Counted from the stretch's first letter, positions 1 through 9,580 are shown. The stretch: DNA of 64,000 nt from Idiomarina xiamenensis 10-D-4 (GCF_000299895.1 NZ_AMRG01000002.1:186001-250000); one strand, 5' to 3'. The notes: a model not told the origin generated them from the sequence alone. Made by a program: numbers and translations.

Positions 1-300
1 TTGTGTCAGGCGCGTGGGCTAAGCGGTACGCAAGGTGTGGTCATTCCACAAGCTAACGCGATTCACCTAAACCTCGATCCCGACATTGTCGCTGCTGTGG
101 CGGCAAAACAGTTTCATATTCACACCGTTAGTCACGTTACCGAAGCCGTAAGTTTATTAACTGATCTGCCCTGCGGCGATGCCAATGAAGCCAATTCAAC
201 GACATTATTTGGCCGAGTACAGCAACGCTTGTCACATTTACATCATAATCAACCGTTAACATCTTGGTGGCAGCGTTTATTTATGTCATCGAATGACTAA
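1..300 (+). CDS. ycbZ: Lon-like ATP-dependent protease, C-terminal end (partial)
   Basis: Only the last ~99 residues lie in the window; the gene begins upstream and ends with TAA at 298-300. The visible part starts with CQARGLSGTQGVVIPQAN, which resembles the end of the proteolytic domain of the YcbZ/LonH family (Lon protease domain fused to a divergent AAA domain). Placement directly before fabA is the E. coli arrangement and supports the call. The catalytic Ser/Lys region is outside the window, so activity cannot be judged. Family membership is inferred from the short tail plus synteny. Confidence 0.8.
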   Translation: MCQARGLSGTQGVVIPQANAIHLNLDPDIVAAVAAKQFHIHTVSHVTEAVSLLTDLPCGDANEANSTTLFGRVQQRLSHLHHNQPLTSWWQRLFMSSND

Positions 301-312
301 TCGGAGTTGTTT

Positions 313-330
313 AGCGTACAACTGTTCGCT
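313..330. promoter_or_regulatory. FabR-type operator in the fabA promoter
   Basis: AGCGTACAACTGTTCGCT is an inverted repeat (AGCG[T/A]ACA - 2 nt - TGT[T/A]CGCT) with one mismatched pair. As I recall it, this is the pattern bound by the unsaturated fatty-acid repressor FabR in front of fabA and fabB. It lies 40 nt upstream of the fabA ATG, a sensible promoter position. FabR itself is not in the window. Binding is inferred. Confidence 0.8.
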
Positions 331-369
331 AAAGTGTCGGCAGTTTTTAATCTGCTCAAATGTGGTGTT

Positions 370-882
370 ATGAATCAATCAAGTTTTACTCGCGAAGATT
401 TGTTGGCCTGTAGCCGGGGCGAAATGTTTGGTCCCGGTAATAGCCGTCTGCCCGCCCCTAATATGCTGATGATGGATCGCATCGTTAATATTACCGCCGA
501 CGGTGGTCGTGAGGGTAAAGGCTTTATTCACGCCGAGCTCGACATCAATCCTGATCTGTGGTTTTTTGACTGTCACTTTAAAGGTGACCCAGTTATGCCG
601 GGCTGTTTAGGATTGGATGCGATGTGGCAGCTGGTTGGCTTTTACTTGGGCTGGTCGGGTGGCCCCGGACGTGGTCGCGCACTCGGTGTCGGTGAGGTTA
701 AGTTCACCGGACAAATCTTACCAAGCGCCAAAAAAGTCAGCTATTACATCGATATGACTCGCGTTATCAAGCGTAAGCTATACATGGGCGTGGGCGATGG
801 TCGTGTTGAAGTTGATGGTAAACCGATATATAGCGCCAAAGATTTGAAAGTCGGCCTGTTTACCGACACCTCGTCGTTCTAA
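370..882 (+). CDS. fabA: 3-hydroxydecanoyl-ACP dehydratase/isomerase FabA
   Basis: 170 aa, the normal FabA length. It dehydrates beta-hydroxyacyl-ACP and isomerises trans-2- to cis-3-decenoyl-ACP, the entry to unsaturated fatty acids in the cytosolic type II FAS pathway. The catalytic His sits in the motif [14 protein letters not shown] (about His69), and the partner Asp is in GLDAMWQ (about Asp83). I chose the ATG at 370 because the frame open further upstream (TTG at 307) would place the FabR-type operator inside the coding region and add 21 residues foreign to the family. A strong hairpin terminator follows. FabR control is suggested by the upstream palindrome. Confidence 0.97.
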   Translation: MNQSSFTREDLLACSRGEMFGPGNSRLPAPNMLMMDRIVNITADGGREGKGFIHAELDINPDLWFFDCHFKGDPVMPGCLGLDAMWQLVGFYLGWSGGPGRGRALGVGEVKFTGQILPSAKKVSYYIDMTRVIKRKLYMGVGDGRVEVDGKPIYSAKDLKVGLFTDTSSF

Positions 883-902
883 GCAGCGCTTTATATGAAA
901 GA

Positions 903-927
903 AGCCCGCCATATTAGGCGGGCTTTT
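903..927. terminator. Bidirectional terminator between fabA and rmf
   Basis: AGCCCGCC-atatta-GGCGGGCT forms a perfect 8-bp GC-rich stem followed by TTTT on the plus strand. On the minus strand the hairpin is followed by TTCTTTC. It ends fabA and probably also the convergent rmf transcript. Confidence 0.9.
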
Positions 928-972
928 GATAATTAACTATAACGTTTTAAGTTAGATGTACCGCATTGACAA

Positions 973-1146
973 TCAGCGATAGAGTCCGGCCTGACGCGCT
1001 TCAATGGCATCACGCCAACCACCGAGCCACTGTGAACGACTCTCAAAGGCCTGATACGGACAATTCTCTTTTGAGCGGCCTGAAATACCTGCTTTGAACC
1101 CTTGAGAGTGAGCGCGTTCAAGACGATCGCGTTTTTGTCTTTTCAT
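973..1146 (-). CDS. rmf: Ribosome modulation factor RMF
   Basis: 57 aa basic protein beginning MKRQKRDRLERAHSQGFKAG, a close match to RMF (55-57 aa). RMF dimerises 70S ribosomes into inactive 100S particles in stationary phase. A GAGGG ribosome-binding site lies a few bases before the ATG at 1146. The same frame is open further upstream, but the longer product has no family support. It is convergent with fabA across a shared terminator, the same neighbour pair as in E. coli. It was read as a typical cytosolic hibernation factor with no oddities. Confidence 0.95.
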   Translation of the reverse strand: MKRQKRDRLERAHSQGFKAGISGRSKENCPYQAFESRSQWLGGWRDAIEARQAGLYR

Positions 1147-1293
1147 CGTATATTCCCTCGTACTATGACGACAATGACCACTGGCGGCGGCGTTGCGGCG
1201 CCACATCATCGGAACGAATGTATATTGGTTCGATTGGAGGACTTGTTGCCCTCATTACTAGAGATAGCAATTTTGCAGACGAGTTCAATAGGT

Positions 1294-1348
1294 AAAAATC
1301 GGACAGTATCAGCGAAGCGTTTAACTTGCTGATACTGTGACGATTTTT
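1294..1348. terminator. Large hairpin between the DUF3466 gene and rmf
   Basis: Two 20-21-nt arms (1294-1313 and 1328-1348) are complementary apart from one small asymmetry and enclose a 14-nt loop. Both arms end in A5/T5, so the stem finishes in a U tract read from either strand. It probably terminates the minus-strand DUF3466 transcript before the rmf promoter. The unusually long stem could also be double-strand-processed RNA. Confidence 0.65.
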
Positions 1349-1379
1349 GATGAAATTTTTTTTATAAAATTATGACAGG

Positions 1380-3128
1380 TTAGTGGCTAAACTTGCGACG
1401 AATGGTTATAAGAGCACCCATCAGCGCTAACCCAAGCAGCTGCCAAGGTGTGGTTGCCGCCCCTTCGCGTTCTACTTTGTTTGCCTCTTCGGTGCAATCG
1501 TTAAATTCACCACCAGTGGCATTTAAACGAATGGTTTTAGCAACTTGACGACTACGTTCATTGCCATCGCTATCGGTATAAGTTTGCGTTTGAACCGCAG
1601 TTGCCAAAATATCACCTTGATCATTAATGCTGTTAGCCTCAACGATATAATAGTTGGCATCGCAACTAATGGCATCGTTTAAATCGAGCATTTTGGGTTG
1701 TTCGGCGGTCGTGTCGTAAACAAAACCGACTCGACGACGAGTGTCGCTGATAGAGGCTTCAATTTCTGCGCTACCAACAATTACACCATTATTGTTAATT
1801 GCCATCGGAGTGGTACTAGCGCCGGTAAAGAAGGCATTCATTTCTTGCACTGCAGGCGTCTCGGCATCAACATCATAAGTGAAGCCGACATTGCGGAAGC
1901 TACCATTAATACGCTTAATCAAATATCCAATAACGATGTTGTTATCATTAATATCGGTCGCTGAACCCCAGAAGTAATCGGTGTTTTCAGTGACGGGTAA
2001 GACCTGATCATCAACAAAGATAGCTGGCATTTTAATGCGTCCGCCAGTGCTTTCGTTACCGTCATAATACGTCCAGCTTTGGCCAACAATAACGTCGTTA
2101 TTATTCACCGCATAGGCGTAACTTGAAAAGTCGCCACTGTCATCCTCGTCGTTACGTTCGGTTAATAAACCCAGCTGTTTGCTCGAGATAACTTGGCCTT
2201 GGCTATCTAACTGCCAAGCATAACCGCGCATATCATAGATTGAGCGATTAGAGGCGATACGACTAGCGCTGAAGTAGTTTGGACGGAACTGTTCTGCGCG
2301 GGCGCTTTGTAACGAGAACCAGGCATTCCAAATACAAATCTCGGGCGGACGACTCAAGGTCGACTGGTCTTCATCAGGATTATTACAGTTATCAATCACC
2401 GTTTCTGCTGACGGACTTAAACCGACACTGGCATAACCCACTGCCAAACTATTATCGTTCATGTCCATAATCGACGACTCGCCACCGAGTTCAGTCGTCT
2501 CTGGTGGATCGATGCGAGTTAAATTAGCGCCGTCATACCATACCGCGCGACTAATAAAGTCACGTACGTAATAAGTAATGCTAACCTCTTCGTCGTCGCT
2601 ATTGGTGTAGGTATACTCTAACGGTTCATACGGAGCGCTACCGCGACCAAATGCATAGCCGCCATTGTTAATACCATAAAACAAGTTTTCGGTGCTGATT
2701 GGCAGTGAATTATCGTTACTGTCGAAGAATGGCACTAGCGTCGCCGTATTGCCCATCATGGTCGTGGCAGCGTTGTTGCCGATACGCAATTGACCAGCAT
2801 TCTGGTTGGTAGAGTCTTCCAACAAACGTACTAAATTGAGGTACTGAGTTTCGCTTAACTCGTAGCCTTCATTGGCTTGCGTCGAGGTGATCCCCAGCGA
2901 GTTCAAGGTCGACACCGACACTTTAGTTAAATCAATATCTAAGCCAAGTGGTGTGCGTGCGATACCCACAGCTTCACCGGCGTCGTTTAACGACACGGCA
3001 AATTGTTGCAGATAATTATCGGGCGTCGCGACTTCACTTACACTGTAAGCATCGGCTCGCGCCTGGCCCATGGTAACGGCACTTAACACCGCTGCGCTAA
3101 CCGCGCCATAAGCAAACTGTTTCATCAT
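1380..3128 (-). CDS. DUF3466 family secreted protein
   Basis: 582 aa. The N-terminus MMKQFAYGAVSAAVLSAV...ARA is a signal peptide with an AxA cleavage site before DAYSVSEV. The body repeats short units of the type 'INNNG.IVG / NDNNIVIGY / NNNDVIVGQS', typical of DUF3466 and related extracellular repeat proteins of Alteromonadales and Vibrio. The C-terminus ends in a hydrophobic stretch and basic tail (WQLLGLALMGALITIRRKFSH), resembling a sorting or membrane anchor tail but lacking an obvious Gly-Gly pair. I chose the start at 3128 because the frame extending to 3269 runs into uup and lacks a leader there. The biochemical role is unknown; export is inferred. Confidence 0.8.
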   Translation of the reverse strand: MMKQFAYGAVSAAVLSAVTMGQARADAYSVSEVATPDNYLQQFAVSLNDAGEAVGIARTPLGLDIDLTKVSVSTLNSLGITSTQANEGYELSETQYLNLVRLLEDSTNQNAGQLRIGNNAATTMMGNTATLVPFFDSNDNSLPISTENLFYGINNGGYAFGRGSAPYEPLEYTYTNSDDEEVSITYYVRDFISRAVWYDGANLTRIDPPETTELGGESSIMDMNDNSLAVGYASVGLSPSAETVIDNCNNPDEDQSTLSRPPEICIWNAWFSLQSARAEQFRPNYFSASRIASNRSIYDMRGYAWQLDSQGQVISSKQLGLLTERNDEDDSGDFSSYAYAVNNNDVIVGQSWTYYDGNESTGGRIKMPAIFVDDQVLPVTENTDYFWGSATDINDNNIVIGYLIKRINGSFRNVGFTYDVDAETPAVQEMNAFFTGASTTPMAINNNGVIVGSAEIEASISDTRRRVGFVYDTTAEQPKMLDLNDAISCDANYYIVEANSINDQGDILATAVQTQTYTDSDGNERSRQVAKTIRLNATGGEFNDCTEEANKVEREGAATTPWQLLGLALMGALITIRRKFSH

Positions 3129-3141
3129 GCTGTTAACTACT

Positions 3142-5088
3142 CTATTGTTGTAACTGTTCGAGTTCATCCCAACGCTCAAGGGCTTGCATGAGCTCGGATT
3201 CGATGTTGGCCATGCGCTGCAATAGCGGCTCAGTAACAGTGACCGGTTGGCTAAAGAACGCCGGATCATTAACCTGCTGCTGATAATCAGCCAATTCTTG
3301 TTCTAGTTGTTCAATCTGTTCAGGGAGCTGTTCCAGCTCTCGTTGCAATTTGTATGATAACTTTTTCACCGGGCGGCGACCAGCGCTCGCCGATGTTTGG
3401 CTGTCTGACTGTTTACTGGTGGTCTTGGTTCCCGCTTCAGATGATTTTTTCTGTGCCGCTGATTGCTCATTTTTCTGCCCTTGTGCCTGCAGAAAATGAT
3501 TGATTTCGGTAAAACCACCGACAATCTCGTTAATGATGCCCTGGCCTTGGAATAGCAGCACCTGAGTTGCCGTGTTATCAACAAATTCGCGATCATGGCT
3601 AACCAAAATGACGGTGCCCTGATAATCGGCAATAATTTGCTCAAGTAATTCTAAGGTATCGATGTCCAAGTCGTTAGTCGGTTCATCCAGAATTAGTAGA
3701 TTACTTGGTTGTAAGAACAATTTAGCTAACAAAGCGCGATTACGCTCACCGCCAGACAGTGCTTTTACCGGCGTTCGGGCTTGCTGCGGCGAAAACAGAA
3801 AATCTTGTAAATAACTCAGAATATGGCGGCTACGACCGTTGTAGGTGACATCTTGTTTACCGTCACCGACGTTATCGACAATCGACAATTCCGGGTCAAG
3901 TTGAGCGCGGTGTTGGTCAAAATAAGCGACTTCAAGATTGGTGCCTAAGCGTACATGACCGGCATCGACCGGCTGTTGGCCTAAAATCACCTTGATCAAG
4001 GTACTTTTGCCGCAGCCATTGGGACCAACCAATGCTAACTTATCACCGCGCATCAGCGTCAAATCGAAGTCGTTTAAAATACGCTGTTCGGGCCCAAAGC
4101 TGAGTGCCATTTGCTGACCTTCAAAAACCAACTTGCCAGAACGCTGCGCTTCGTTCACACCTAGCTGCGCACTGCCCTGACGTTCTCGTCGTGCGGCACG
4201 TTCCTTGCGTAAGGCTTGTAATGCGCGAACTCGCCCTTCGTTACGTGTACGACGAGCCTTGATACCTTGTCGTATCCATGTTTCTTCTTGCGCGAGCTTT
4301 TTATCGAATTCTGCGGCTTGCTGCGCTTCGACGTTCAATAATTCTTCTTTCTTGCTGACGTAAGCGTCGTAATCGCCGGGAAAACTACTTAATTGACCGC
4401 GATCTAAATCGACAATACGTGTCGACAAACGCCGAATAAAGGCCCGGTCGTGACTAATGAATAACACCGCCCCATTAAAATTTAACACCGCTTCTTCAAG
4501 CCAACGCACCATGTCGACATCCAAGTGGTTGGTTGGCTCATCAAGCAGCAGTAAATCGGGCTGCAACACTAATGCCTTTGCTAGCGCGACCCGTCGCAGC
4601 CAACCGCCGGACAGGTTAGCGAGCGTCTCATCGGCTGTTAATCCCAAACGGCTTAGAACTTGTTCGACCTGAGTACTGAGTTGCCAGCCGTCACAAGCAT
4701 CCAGCGCCGACTGTAACTTATCTAAGCGTTTTAGCGTCGCATCATCAACCTCACTGCCATCACTCATTTGCTGCATGAGGCGATGGTAGTCTTGCAACAG
4801 TTTACCGCTTTCTGCCAGCGCGTCGGCAACGTAATCGTAAACGCTTTGCGGGCTGCTTGCTGGTGGGTCCTGCGGTAATCGAGCCACTACCGTATCACCG
4901 ACGTATTGCACGCTACCGCCATCAAGTTGAATGTCACCCGCAATCGCTTTTAATAACGTCGATTTACCGGCACCATTACGGCCCACCAAGCAAACACGCT
5001 CTCCGGCTTCAATAATAAAATCAGCATTATCTAAAATCGCGTGATGGCCAAAGGCCAGTTGCGCTTGTTTTACTCGCACTAAGGTCAT
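3142..5088 (-). CDS. uup: ABC-F family ATPase Uup
   Basis: 648 aa, two ABC domains in one chain and no membrane segments, so an ABC-F translation or DNA-associated factor rather than a transporter. Domain 1 has Walker A GRNGAGKS (about residues 36-43), signature LSGGW and Walker B LLLLDEPTNHLD. Domain 2 has GPNGCGKS, LSGGERNRALLAK and LLILDEPTNDLD. A charged linker and a C-terminal coiled coil (KLSYKLQRELEQLPEQIEQL) follow, which is the Uup-specific C-terminal domain. The ATG at 5088 overlaps the stop of the glutaredoxin gene as ATGA, implying translational coupling. The order rlmKL-(glutaredoxin)-uup is conserved in many gammaproteobacteria. Confidence 0.94.
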   Translation of the reverse strand: MTLVRVKQAQLAFGHHAILDNADFIIEAGERVCLVGRNGAGKSTLLKAIAGDIQLDGGSVQYVGDTVVARLPQDPPASSPQSVYDYVADALAESGKLLQDYHRLMQQMSDGSEVDDATLKRLDKLQSALDACDGWQLSTQVEQVLSRLGLTADETLANLSGGWLRRVALAKALVLQPDLLLLDEPTNHLDVDMVRWLEEAVLNFNGAVLFISHDRAFIRRLSTRIVDLDRGQLSSFPGDYDAYVSKKEELLNVEAQQAAEFDKKLAQEETWIRQGIKARRTRNEGRVRALQALRKERAARRERQGSAQLGVNEAQRSGKLVFEGQQMALSFGPEQRILNDFDLTLMRGDKLALVGPNGCGKSTLIKVILGQQPVDAGHVRLGTNLEVAYFDQHRAQLDPELSIVDNVGDGKQDVTYNGRSRHILSYLQDFLFSPQQARTPVKALSGGERNRALLAKLFLQPSNLLILDEPTNDLDIDTLELLEQIIADYQGTVILVSHDREFVDNTATQVLLFQGQGIINEIVGGFTEINHFLQAQGQKNEQSAAQKKSSEAGTKTTSKQSDSQTSASAGRRPVKKLSYKLQRELEQLPEQIEQLEQELADYQQQVNDPAFFSQPVTVTEPLLQRMANIESELMQALERWDELEQLQQ

Positions 5089-5318
5089 TGACTTAAAAAC
5101 TCCATTAACTGCTGGAATGGCCAACGTAATTCAGCGTCGTCTTTGGCCCGTATTAACACCGGTACCAAATTGGCATATTCTTCTAAAAGTGCTGGATCAT
5201 CGCTAATATCCACCATTGCTAATGTCACCGGCTGCTCCAACGGTTGCTGGTGAACTTGCAGCAGCGCTTGTTGGCACAAGCCACAATTGGGTTTGCTGAG
5301 TAAATAAAAATCACTCAT
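5085..5318 (-). CDS. Glutaredoxin-family thiol protein (DUF836-like)
   Basis: 77 aa with a thioredoxin-fold N-terminus and a CxxC motif (KPNCGLCQQA, near residues 12-15). Later come VDISDDP and the cis-Pro region NLVPVLI. The family is small cytosolic glutaredoxin-like proteins of unknown substrate. It overlaps the stop of rlmKL (TGATG) at its start and the start of uup at its end, so all three are one transcription unit. The redox role is inferred from the CxxC motif only. Confidence 0.85.
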   Translation of the reverse strand: MSDFYLLSKPNCGLCQQALLQVHQQPLEQPVTLAMVDISDDPALLEEYANLVPVLIRAKDDAELRWPFQQLMEFLSQ

Positions 5319-7444
5319 CAGGATGACTCAGATAGTTGTTCGTTACGCATAATAACGAATAAATGGTGAATCCCTTTATTGCGCTCAAAATCTGCTGCAA
5401 TCGACGCTTTGGTGCGATCGATGGCGACTAAACCATGCTCAGCTAAGGCGCTTTCGTCAATTTTGAAACGACGCTTATTGTTCGAGAATAAAATGACGCC
5501 ATCGTCCGCTAATAGACGTGCAGCGGCGACTAACATAGCGACGTGGTCACGCTGTATATCTAAGGTATCAGCCATACGCTTAGAGTTAGAGAATGTTGGC
5601 GGGTCGATAAAAATCAAATCGTAGCTGGCCGCCGGCTGATCGGCTAACCACGCTAAACAATCGGCTTGAATAAACTGATATTGATCCCCGTACAGTTTAT
5701 TTAGCTGGAAGTTACGTTGCCCCCATTGCAAATAAGTTTTCGATAGATCGACCGAGGTTACCTCCGCGGCACCACCGATTGCGGCATGAACCGATGCACT
5801 ACAAGTGTATGCGAACAGATTTAGCACATTCAAACCGGCCGACTTTTCGGCGATCAAGCGTCGCACTGGGCGATGATCAAGGAATAATCCGGTGTCTAAG
5901 TAATCAGTTAAGTTTACCTCAAACAGCGCACCGTACTCGCGAACTTGCTCAATAACACCCTGCTCTGCACGCTTTTGATATTGCTGACGACCAGCTTGAC
6001 GTTGACGAACTTTCAAAATGATGTGGTCGTCGGCAAATGGCAACGCTTGACTGAGGGTTTCTAATAACTGCCACAAGCGTTCGCGCGCAACCTGCTCTGG
6101 GATAGTGCTGGGAGCAGCGTATTCTTGTACCACCAAATAGTCGTTATACACGTCAATTGCCGCATTATAATCCGGTAAATCAGCGTCGTATAAGCGCCAC
6201 GCATCCAAGCCTTCTTTATCAGCCCATTTAGCCAGCTTTTGATAGTTCTTTTTCAGTCGATTAGCAATGTCACTCGATTGCGTTTCATTAAACTCTGGTT
6301 GCTCTTTAGTTAAGTCGTAAAGAGCCAACAAGACTTCCAGCGCACCATTGAAGAATTTGTACTTTTTATCGCTGCGCAGTTTGAGGCGCTTTAATAACTG
6401 CTCGTCGCCACATAATAGGGCCACCTGCCAGCCTGTAAAATGGGCTCTCAATTGCCGTCCAAAACGACGATACAGCAGCAAACTCTCGACTTCTTCACCT
6501 AAGCGTTCACCATAAGGTGGGTTGCTGATCAGCAGCCCCTGTTCCGCAACCGGTGTCAGTTCGGTGGCATCAGCTTGTTGCCACTGACAAAAAGCGCTTA
6601 ATTCGGCGCGCTCAGTATTAGCTCGAGCGGCGGCTAGCATGCGGACATCGTTATCAAAACCATAAAAGCGCCCACGATAGCTCTGCTTACCCTTTATAAA
6701 ACGCTCGCGCGCCTGTTGCCGTAATTGCTGCCAAAGCGCTTCGTCATGGCCTAACCAGTAACGAAACCCCCACTGTTCACGATGTAAACCTGGCGCGCAG
6801 TGAGTTGCGATCATCGCAGCTTCAATCAATAAGGTACCTGAACCACAAAAAGCATCCATCACCGGTAACATCGTGCTGGCATCAAATTGACTACGCGCGA
6901 TCACCGCGGCGGCGAGCGTTTCGCGTAACGGTGCGGCACCTTGTTGCTGTCGATAACCGCGTTTATGCAAGCTATCGCCCGATAAATCTAAATACCAATG
7001 TAAAATGCCCTTGTGCAAGCGCGCGTTGACACGAATGTCAGGCTGCTGGCGATTGACGTTAGGGCGTTGCCCCGTTTGTTCACGAATTCGGTCTACAATT
7101 CCGTCTTTTACCGTTTGTGCACCGAATTGCGTGTGCCTGATATTGCCCGAGGTGCCACTAAAATCGATACTAAAGTCGTGACTGGGTAGCATATGTTGTT
7201 CCCAGGCATAGTCGGCGATGACACGGGTAATACTGGCAGCATCGCTAACGTCGGCTTGCCCCAAACGCAACAGGACTCGTCCTGCGATGCGTGAATGCAG
7301 ACAAATTAAATAAGCATGTTTTAACTCGCCGCTGACATAACAGCCCGATTGGGTTTGTTTAACGTTGTCACAACCAATACGGTTAAGTTCTTCAAATAAC
7401 AACGCTTCTAAACCTTTAGCGCAGGTAACAAAATATTCGTGCAT
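5318..7444 (-). CDS. rlmL: Bifunctional 23S rRNA methyltransferase RlmKL
   Basis: 708 aa, the usual fused size. It methylates 23S rRNA at G2445 (m2G, RlmL half) and G2069 (m7G, RlmK half), assisting 50S assembly. The N-terminal THUMP region and first SAM-dependent domain contain DAFCGSGTLLIEA and the catalytic NPPYGERLG. The C-terminal domain contains VLNLFAYTCSASVHAA and DLIFIDPPTFSNSKRM. First gene of the rlmKL-glutaredoxin-uup unit. An ATG is present at 7444, and the promoter must lie in the ~260-nt gap upstream. Confidence 0.96.
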   Translation of the reverse strand: MHEYFVTCAKGLEALLFEELNRIGCDNVKQTQSGCYVSGELKHAYLICLHSRIAGRVLLRLGQADVSDAASITRVIADYAWEQHMLPSHDFSIDFSGTSGNIRHTQFGAQTVKDGIVDRIREQTGQRPNVNRQQPDIRVNARLHKGILHWYLDLSGDSLHKRGYRQQQGAAPLRETLAAAVIARSQFDASTMLPVMDAFCGSGTLLIEAAMIATHCAPGLHREQWGFRYWLGHDEALWQQLRQQARERFIKGKQSYRGRFYGFDNDVRMLAAARANTERAELSAFCQWQQADATELTPVAEQGLLISNPPYGERLGEEVESLLLYRRFGRQLRAHFTGWQVALLCGDEQLLKRLKLRSDKKYKFFNGALEVLLALYDLTKEQPEFNETQSSDIANRLKKNYQKLAKWADKEGLDAWRLYDADLPDYNAAIDVYNDYLVVQEYAAPSTIPEQVARERLWQLLETLSQALPFADDHIILKVRQRQAGRQQYQKRAEQGVIEQVREYGALFEVNLTDYLDTGLFLDHRPVRRLIAEKSAGLNVLNLFAYTCSASVHAAIGGAAEVTSVDLSKTYLQWGQRNFQLNKLYGDQYQFIQADCLAWLADQPAASYDLIFIDPPTFSNSKRMADTLDIQRDHVAMLVAAARLLADDGVILFSNNKRRFKIDESALAEHGLVAIDRTKASIAADFERNKGIHHLFVIMRNEQLSESS

Positions 7445-7663
7445 GCTTTATCTCTTGGTGGCAATTCGAGCGGATGATCAGTCATCGATTGCGATGAGTG
7501 ATTTCTATCATCAATGGTCAGCGATTATAACTAAGCCGCTTCTAACTGTCTGTCACAGTCTTTAAAAACGCACTAAAAAGGTGGTGATAAAGGGATTTTT
7601 GTTTAAATAAGCAGCACTCAATCGCAAATCGGCCAATTAAACAGCAGTCGGTGCAAATAGCAC

Positions 7664-7692
7664 TTGCCTTTAGTCGGTGATGGGCATACCAT
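7664..7692 (+). promoter_or_regulatory. Probable sigma-70 promoter of the initiator tRNA
   Basis: A TTGCCT box at 7664-7669 is followed after 17 nt by TACCAT at 7687-7692. A GC-rich discriminator (GCGCAGC) precedes the mature tRNA 15 nt downstream. GC-rich discriminators are typical of growth-rate and ppGpp-controlled stable RNA promoters. The rest of the 7445-7706 gap shows no gene. Confidence 0.45.
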
Positions 7693-7706
7693 GCGCAGCA
7701 CATGGA

Positions 7707-7783
<77 letters not shown>

Positions 7784-7877
7784 ATCTTCCATGGCCTTTC
7801 TTAAGTTTTCACGCTCACTATCTAAAAGCAAATTACGACTAAACCGCTAGTTTGACGATTACGTCAGCACAAGCGGC

Positions 7878-8435
7878 TTATGCCAGTCGCCGTGTGGATG
7901 CAATCAATTCAATGGTGGCCGGTAGCAAACGGTTATGTAAAACTTTAACCGTTTGATAGCGATGTAGGGTTTTGATATCCGATAACGGCATATCGCCGTC
8001 GATCAACATGCATTCGCTAAACTCATCATCTCTGGCAATGATATAAAATAAGCCCTGCGCGAACCCTGAATTCAACTCACATAAGCGCTTGTTAACTGGC
8101 CAGTTATCGGTATGAGCTTGCTGGAAATGCCAGCTTTGCGGCATATGAGGACGACCAAAGCGTAGCCAGGCAGCAACGCATAAGGCGATTTGATGGCGCT
8201 CAGCGTCATCAAATTCGGTGAACGGCTCAAAATAATCAAGCGCTTGTTGGTAATGCGTAGCATCTTCAATAGAAAAGGATAAAGCCGAAGTCGGAAGGTT
8301 GACTAATTGCTTCAATCGATAAGGTAATGGTTGAGCAGTGCTGTCGTCGTCGAGAACACCATGACTACCGCTACAGCTAAACTGTAACTGTTGTGATTGG
8401 TCGTCAACGATCCACATCCCCTGTTCAACCGACAT
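7878..8435 (-). CDS. zapC: Cell division protein ZapC
   Basis: 185 aa. The central segment FGRPHMPQSWHF matches the conserved MPKSWHF core of ZapC, and total length is close to the ~180 aa family size. ZapC binds FtsZ and bundles protofilaments at mid-cell. It sits just downstream of pyrD on the same strand, the E. coli order, which strongly supports the call because ZapC sequences diverge quickly. The ATG at 8435 is preceded by an AGGAAG ribosome-binding site. Confidence 0.87.
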   Translation of the reverse strand: MSVEQGMWIVDDQSQQLQFSCSGSHGVLDDDSTAQPLPYRLKQLVNLPTSALSFSIEDATHYQQALDYFEPFTEFDDAERHQIALCVAAWLRFGRPHMPQSWHFQQAHTDNWPVNKRLCELNSGFAQGLFYIIARDDEFSECMLIDGDMPLSDIKTLHRYQTVKVLHNRLLPATIELIASTRRLA

Positions 8436-8468
8436 CGATGCTTCCTTTTTTATTGTCGTTAGTGGTTG

Positions 8469-8491
8469 GCTCAGCTATTTTGGAGCTGAGC
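8469..8491. other. Perfect hairpin between pyrD and zapC
   Basis: GCTCAGCT-attttgg-AGCTGAGC forms a perfect 8-bp stem without a following T run on either strand. It lies between the pyrD stop and the zapC start, so it may be a processing or stability element, or attenuate readthrough. Confidence 0.4.
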
Positions 8492-8566
8492 AGCATAGCC
8501 GGTCAACGGTTTAAACGGCTAAAAAGTGTGCATTACATTAAGGTAAATGCGGGTTGAAGACAAGAG

Positions 8567-9580
8567 TTAAGACAACTGCTTAACGATATCTTTAACCAAA
8601 GCCGGGCCGCGATAGATAAAACCCGTGTAAACTTGTACTAAACTCGCACCCGCTGCCAATTTCTGTTTAGCGCTAGCGGCATCATCAATACCACCGACAC
8701 CGATAATGGGTAACTCACCCTGCAACGTCTGATGTAATACCTTGATCACATGAGTACTACTATCACGCACTGGCAAGCCGCTTAAACCGCCGGCTTCTTC
8801 AGCATGGGGCAGTCCTTCAACCTGACTTCGCTCAAGCGTCGTATTGGTCGCAATAATGGCATCTAATTTCGCTTCTTTGATCGCAATAGCCATGTGTTGA
8901 ATATCTTCATCGCTTAAATCGGGCGCAATCTTTACCGCTACCGGCACATAACGTTGATGCTGCTGCGCTAACTCAAGCTGACAGTGCTTTAACGCGCTCA
9001 ATAAATTAGCCAATGCGCTGCCATGCTGAAAGGCTCGTAAACCGGGAGTATTGGGTGATGAAATATTGACGGTAATATAACTGGCGTAGGGATAAACACG
9101 ACGCATGCAATAGATATAATCATCCACTCCCTGTTCATCCGGGGTATCTTTATTTTTGCCGATATTAATCCCTAACACACCGTCAAACGCGGTCGCTTTA
9201 ACCCGCTCAACTAAGGCATCGACGCCTTCATTGTTAAAGCCCATGCGATTAATAATCGCGCGCTTTTGCGGTAGTCGAAACAAGCGCGGTTGTGGATTAC
9301 CCGGCTGCGGCCTAGGCGTCACCGTACCGACTTCAATAAAACCAAACCCCATTTGTGCAAAAGCCTCAATACAGCGCGCATTTTTATCTAATCCAGCGGC
9401 CAAGCCCACGGCGTTAGGAAAATCAATGCCCATCACGCGAACCGGCTTTGCCGGTAATCGTTGTTGCCAAAAATACCGCAACGGTGTGCGAGCATAGCGG
9501 CTTAGCAACGATAAAGTCACATCGTGTGACCACTCGGCATCACGGCTGAATAAAAAGCGGCGCAATAAAGCGTAAAGCAT
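8567..9580 (-). CDS. pyrD: Dihydroorotate dehydrogenase (quinone), class 2
   Basis: 337 aa. It oxidises dihydroorotate to orotate with quinone as acceptor at the inner membrane (de novo pyrimidine synthesis). The N-terminal amphipathic segment ([20 protein letters not shown]) is the class 2 membrane-associating extension. The barrel carries [22 protein letters not shown] (catalytic Ser in SSPNT), IATNTTLER and [11 protein letters not shown] for FMN binding. Standard length; zapC follows on the same strand. Confidence 0.97.
   Translation of the reverse strand: MLYALLRRFLFSRDAEWSHDVTLSLLSRYARTPLRYFWQQRLPAKPVRVMGIDFPNAVGLAAGLDKNARCIEAFAQMGFGFIEVGTVTPRPQPGNPQPRLFRLPQKRAIINRMGFNNEGVDALVERVKATAFDGVLGINIGKNKDTPDEQGVDDYIYCMRRVYPYASYITVNISSPNTPGLRAFQHGSALANLLSALKHCQLELAQQHQRYVPVAVKIAPDLSDEDIQHMAIAIKEAKLDAIIATNTTLERSQVEGLPHAEEAGGLSGLPVRDSSTHVIKVLHQTLQGELPIIGVGGIDDAASAKQKLAAGASLVQVYTGFIYRGPALVKDIVKQLS

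Noticed and set aside
307-369. TTG start giving a 21-residue N-terminal extension to FabA
   Set aside because: It would cover the FabR-type operator and lengthen FabA beyond the family; the ATG at 370 matches the known start.
3129-3269. Open frame extending the DUF3466 gene into uup
   Set aside because: The signal peptide begins at 3128 and the extension reads uup DNA in another frame.
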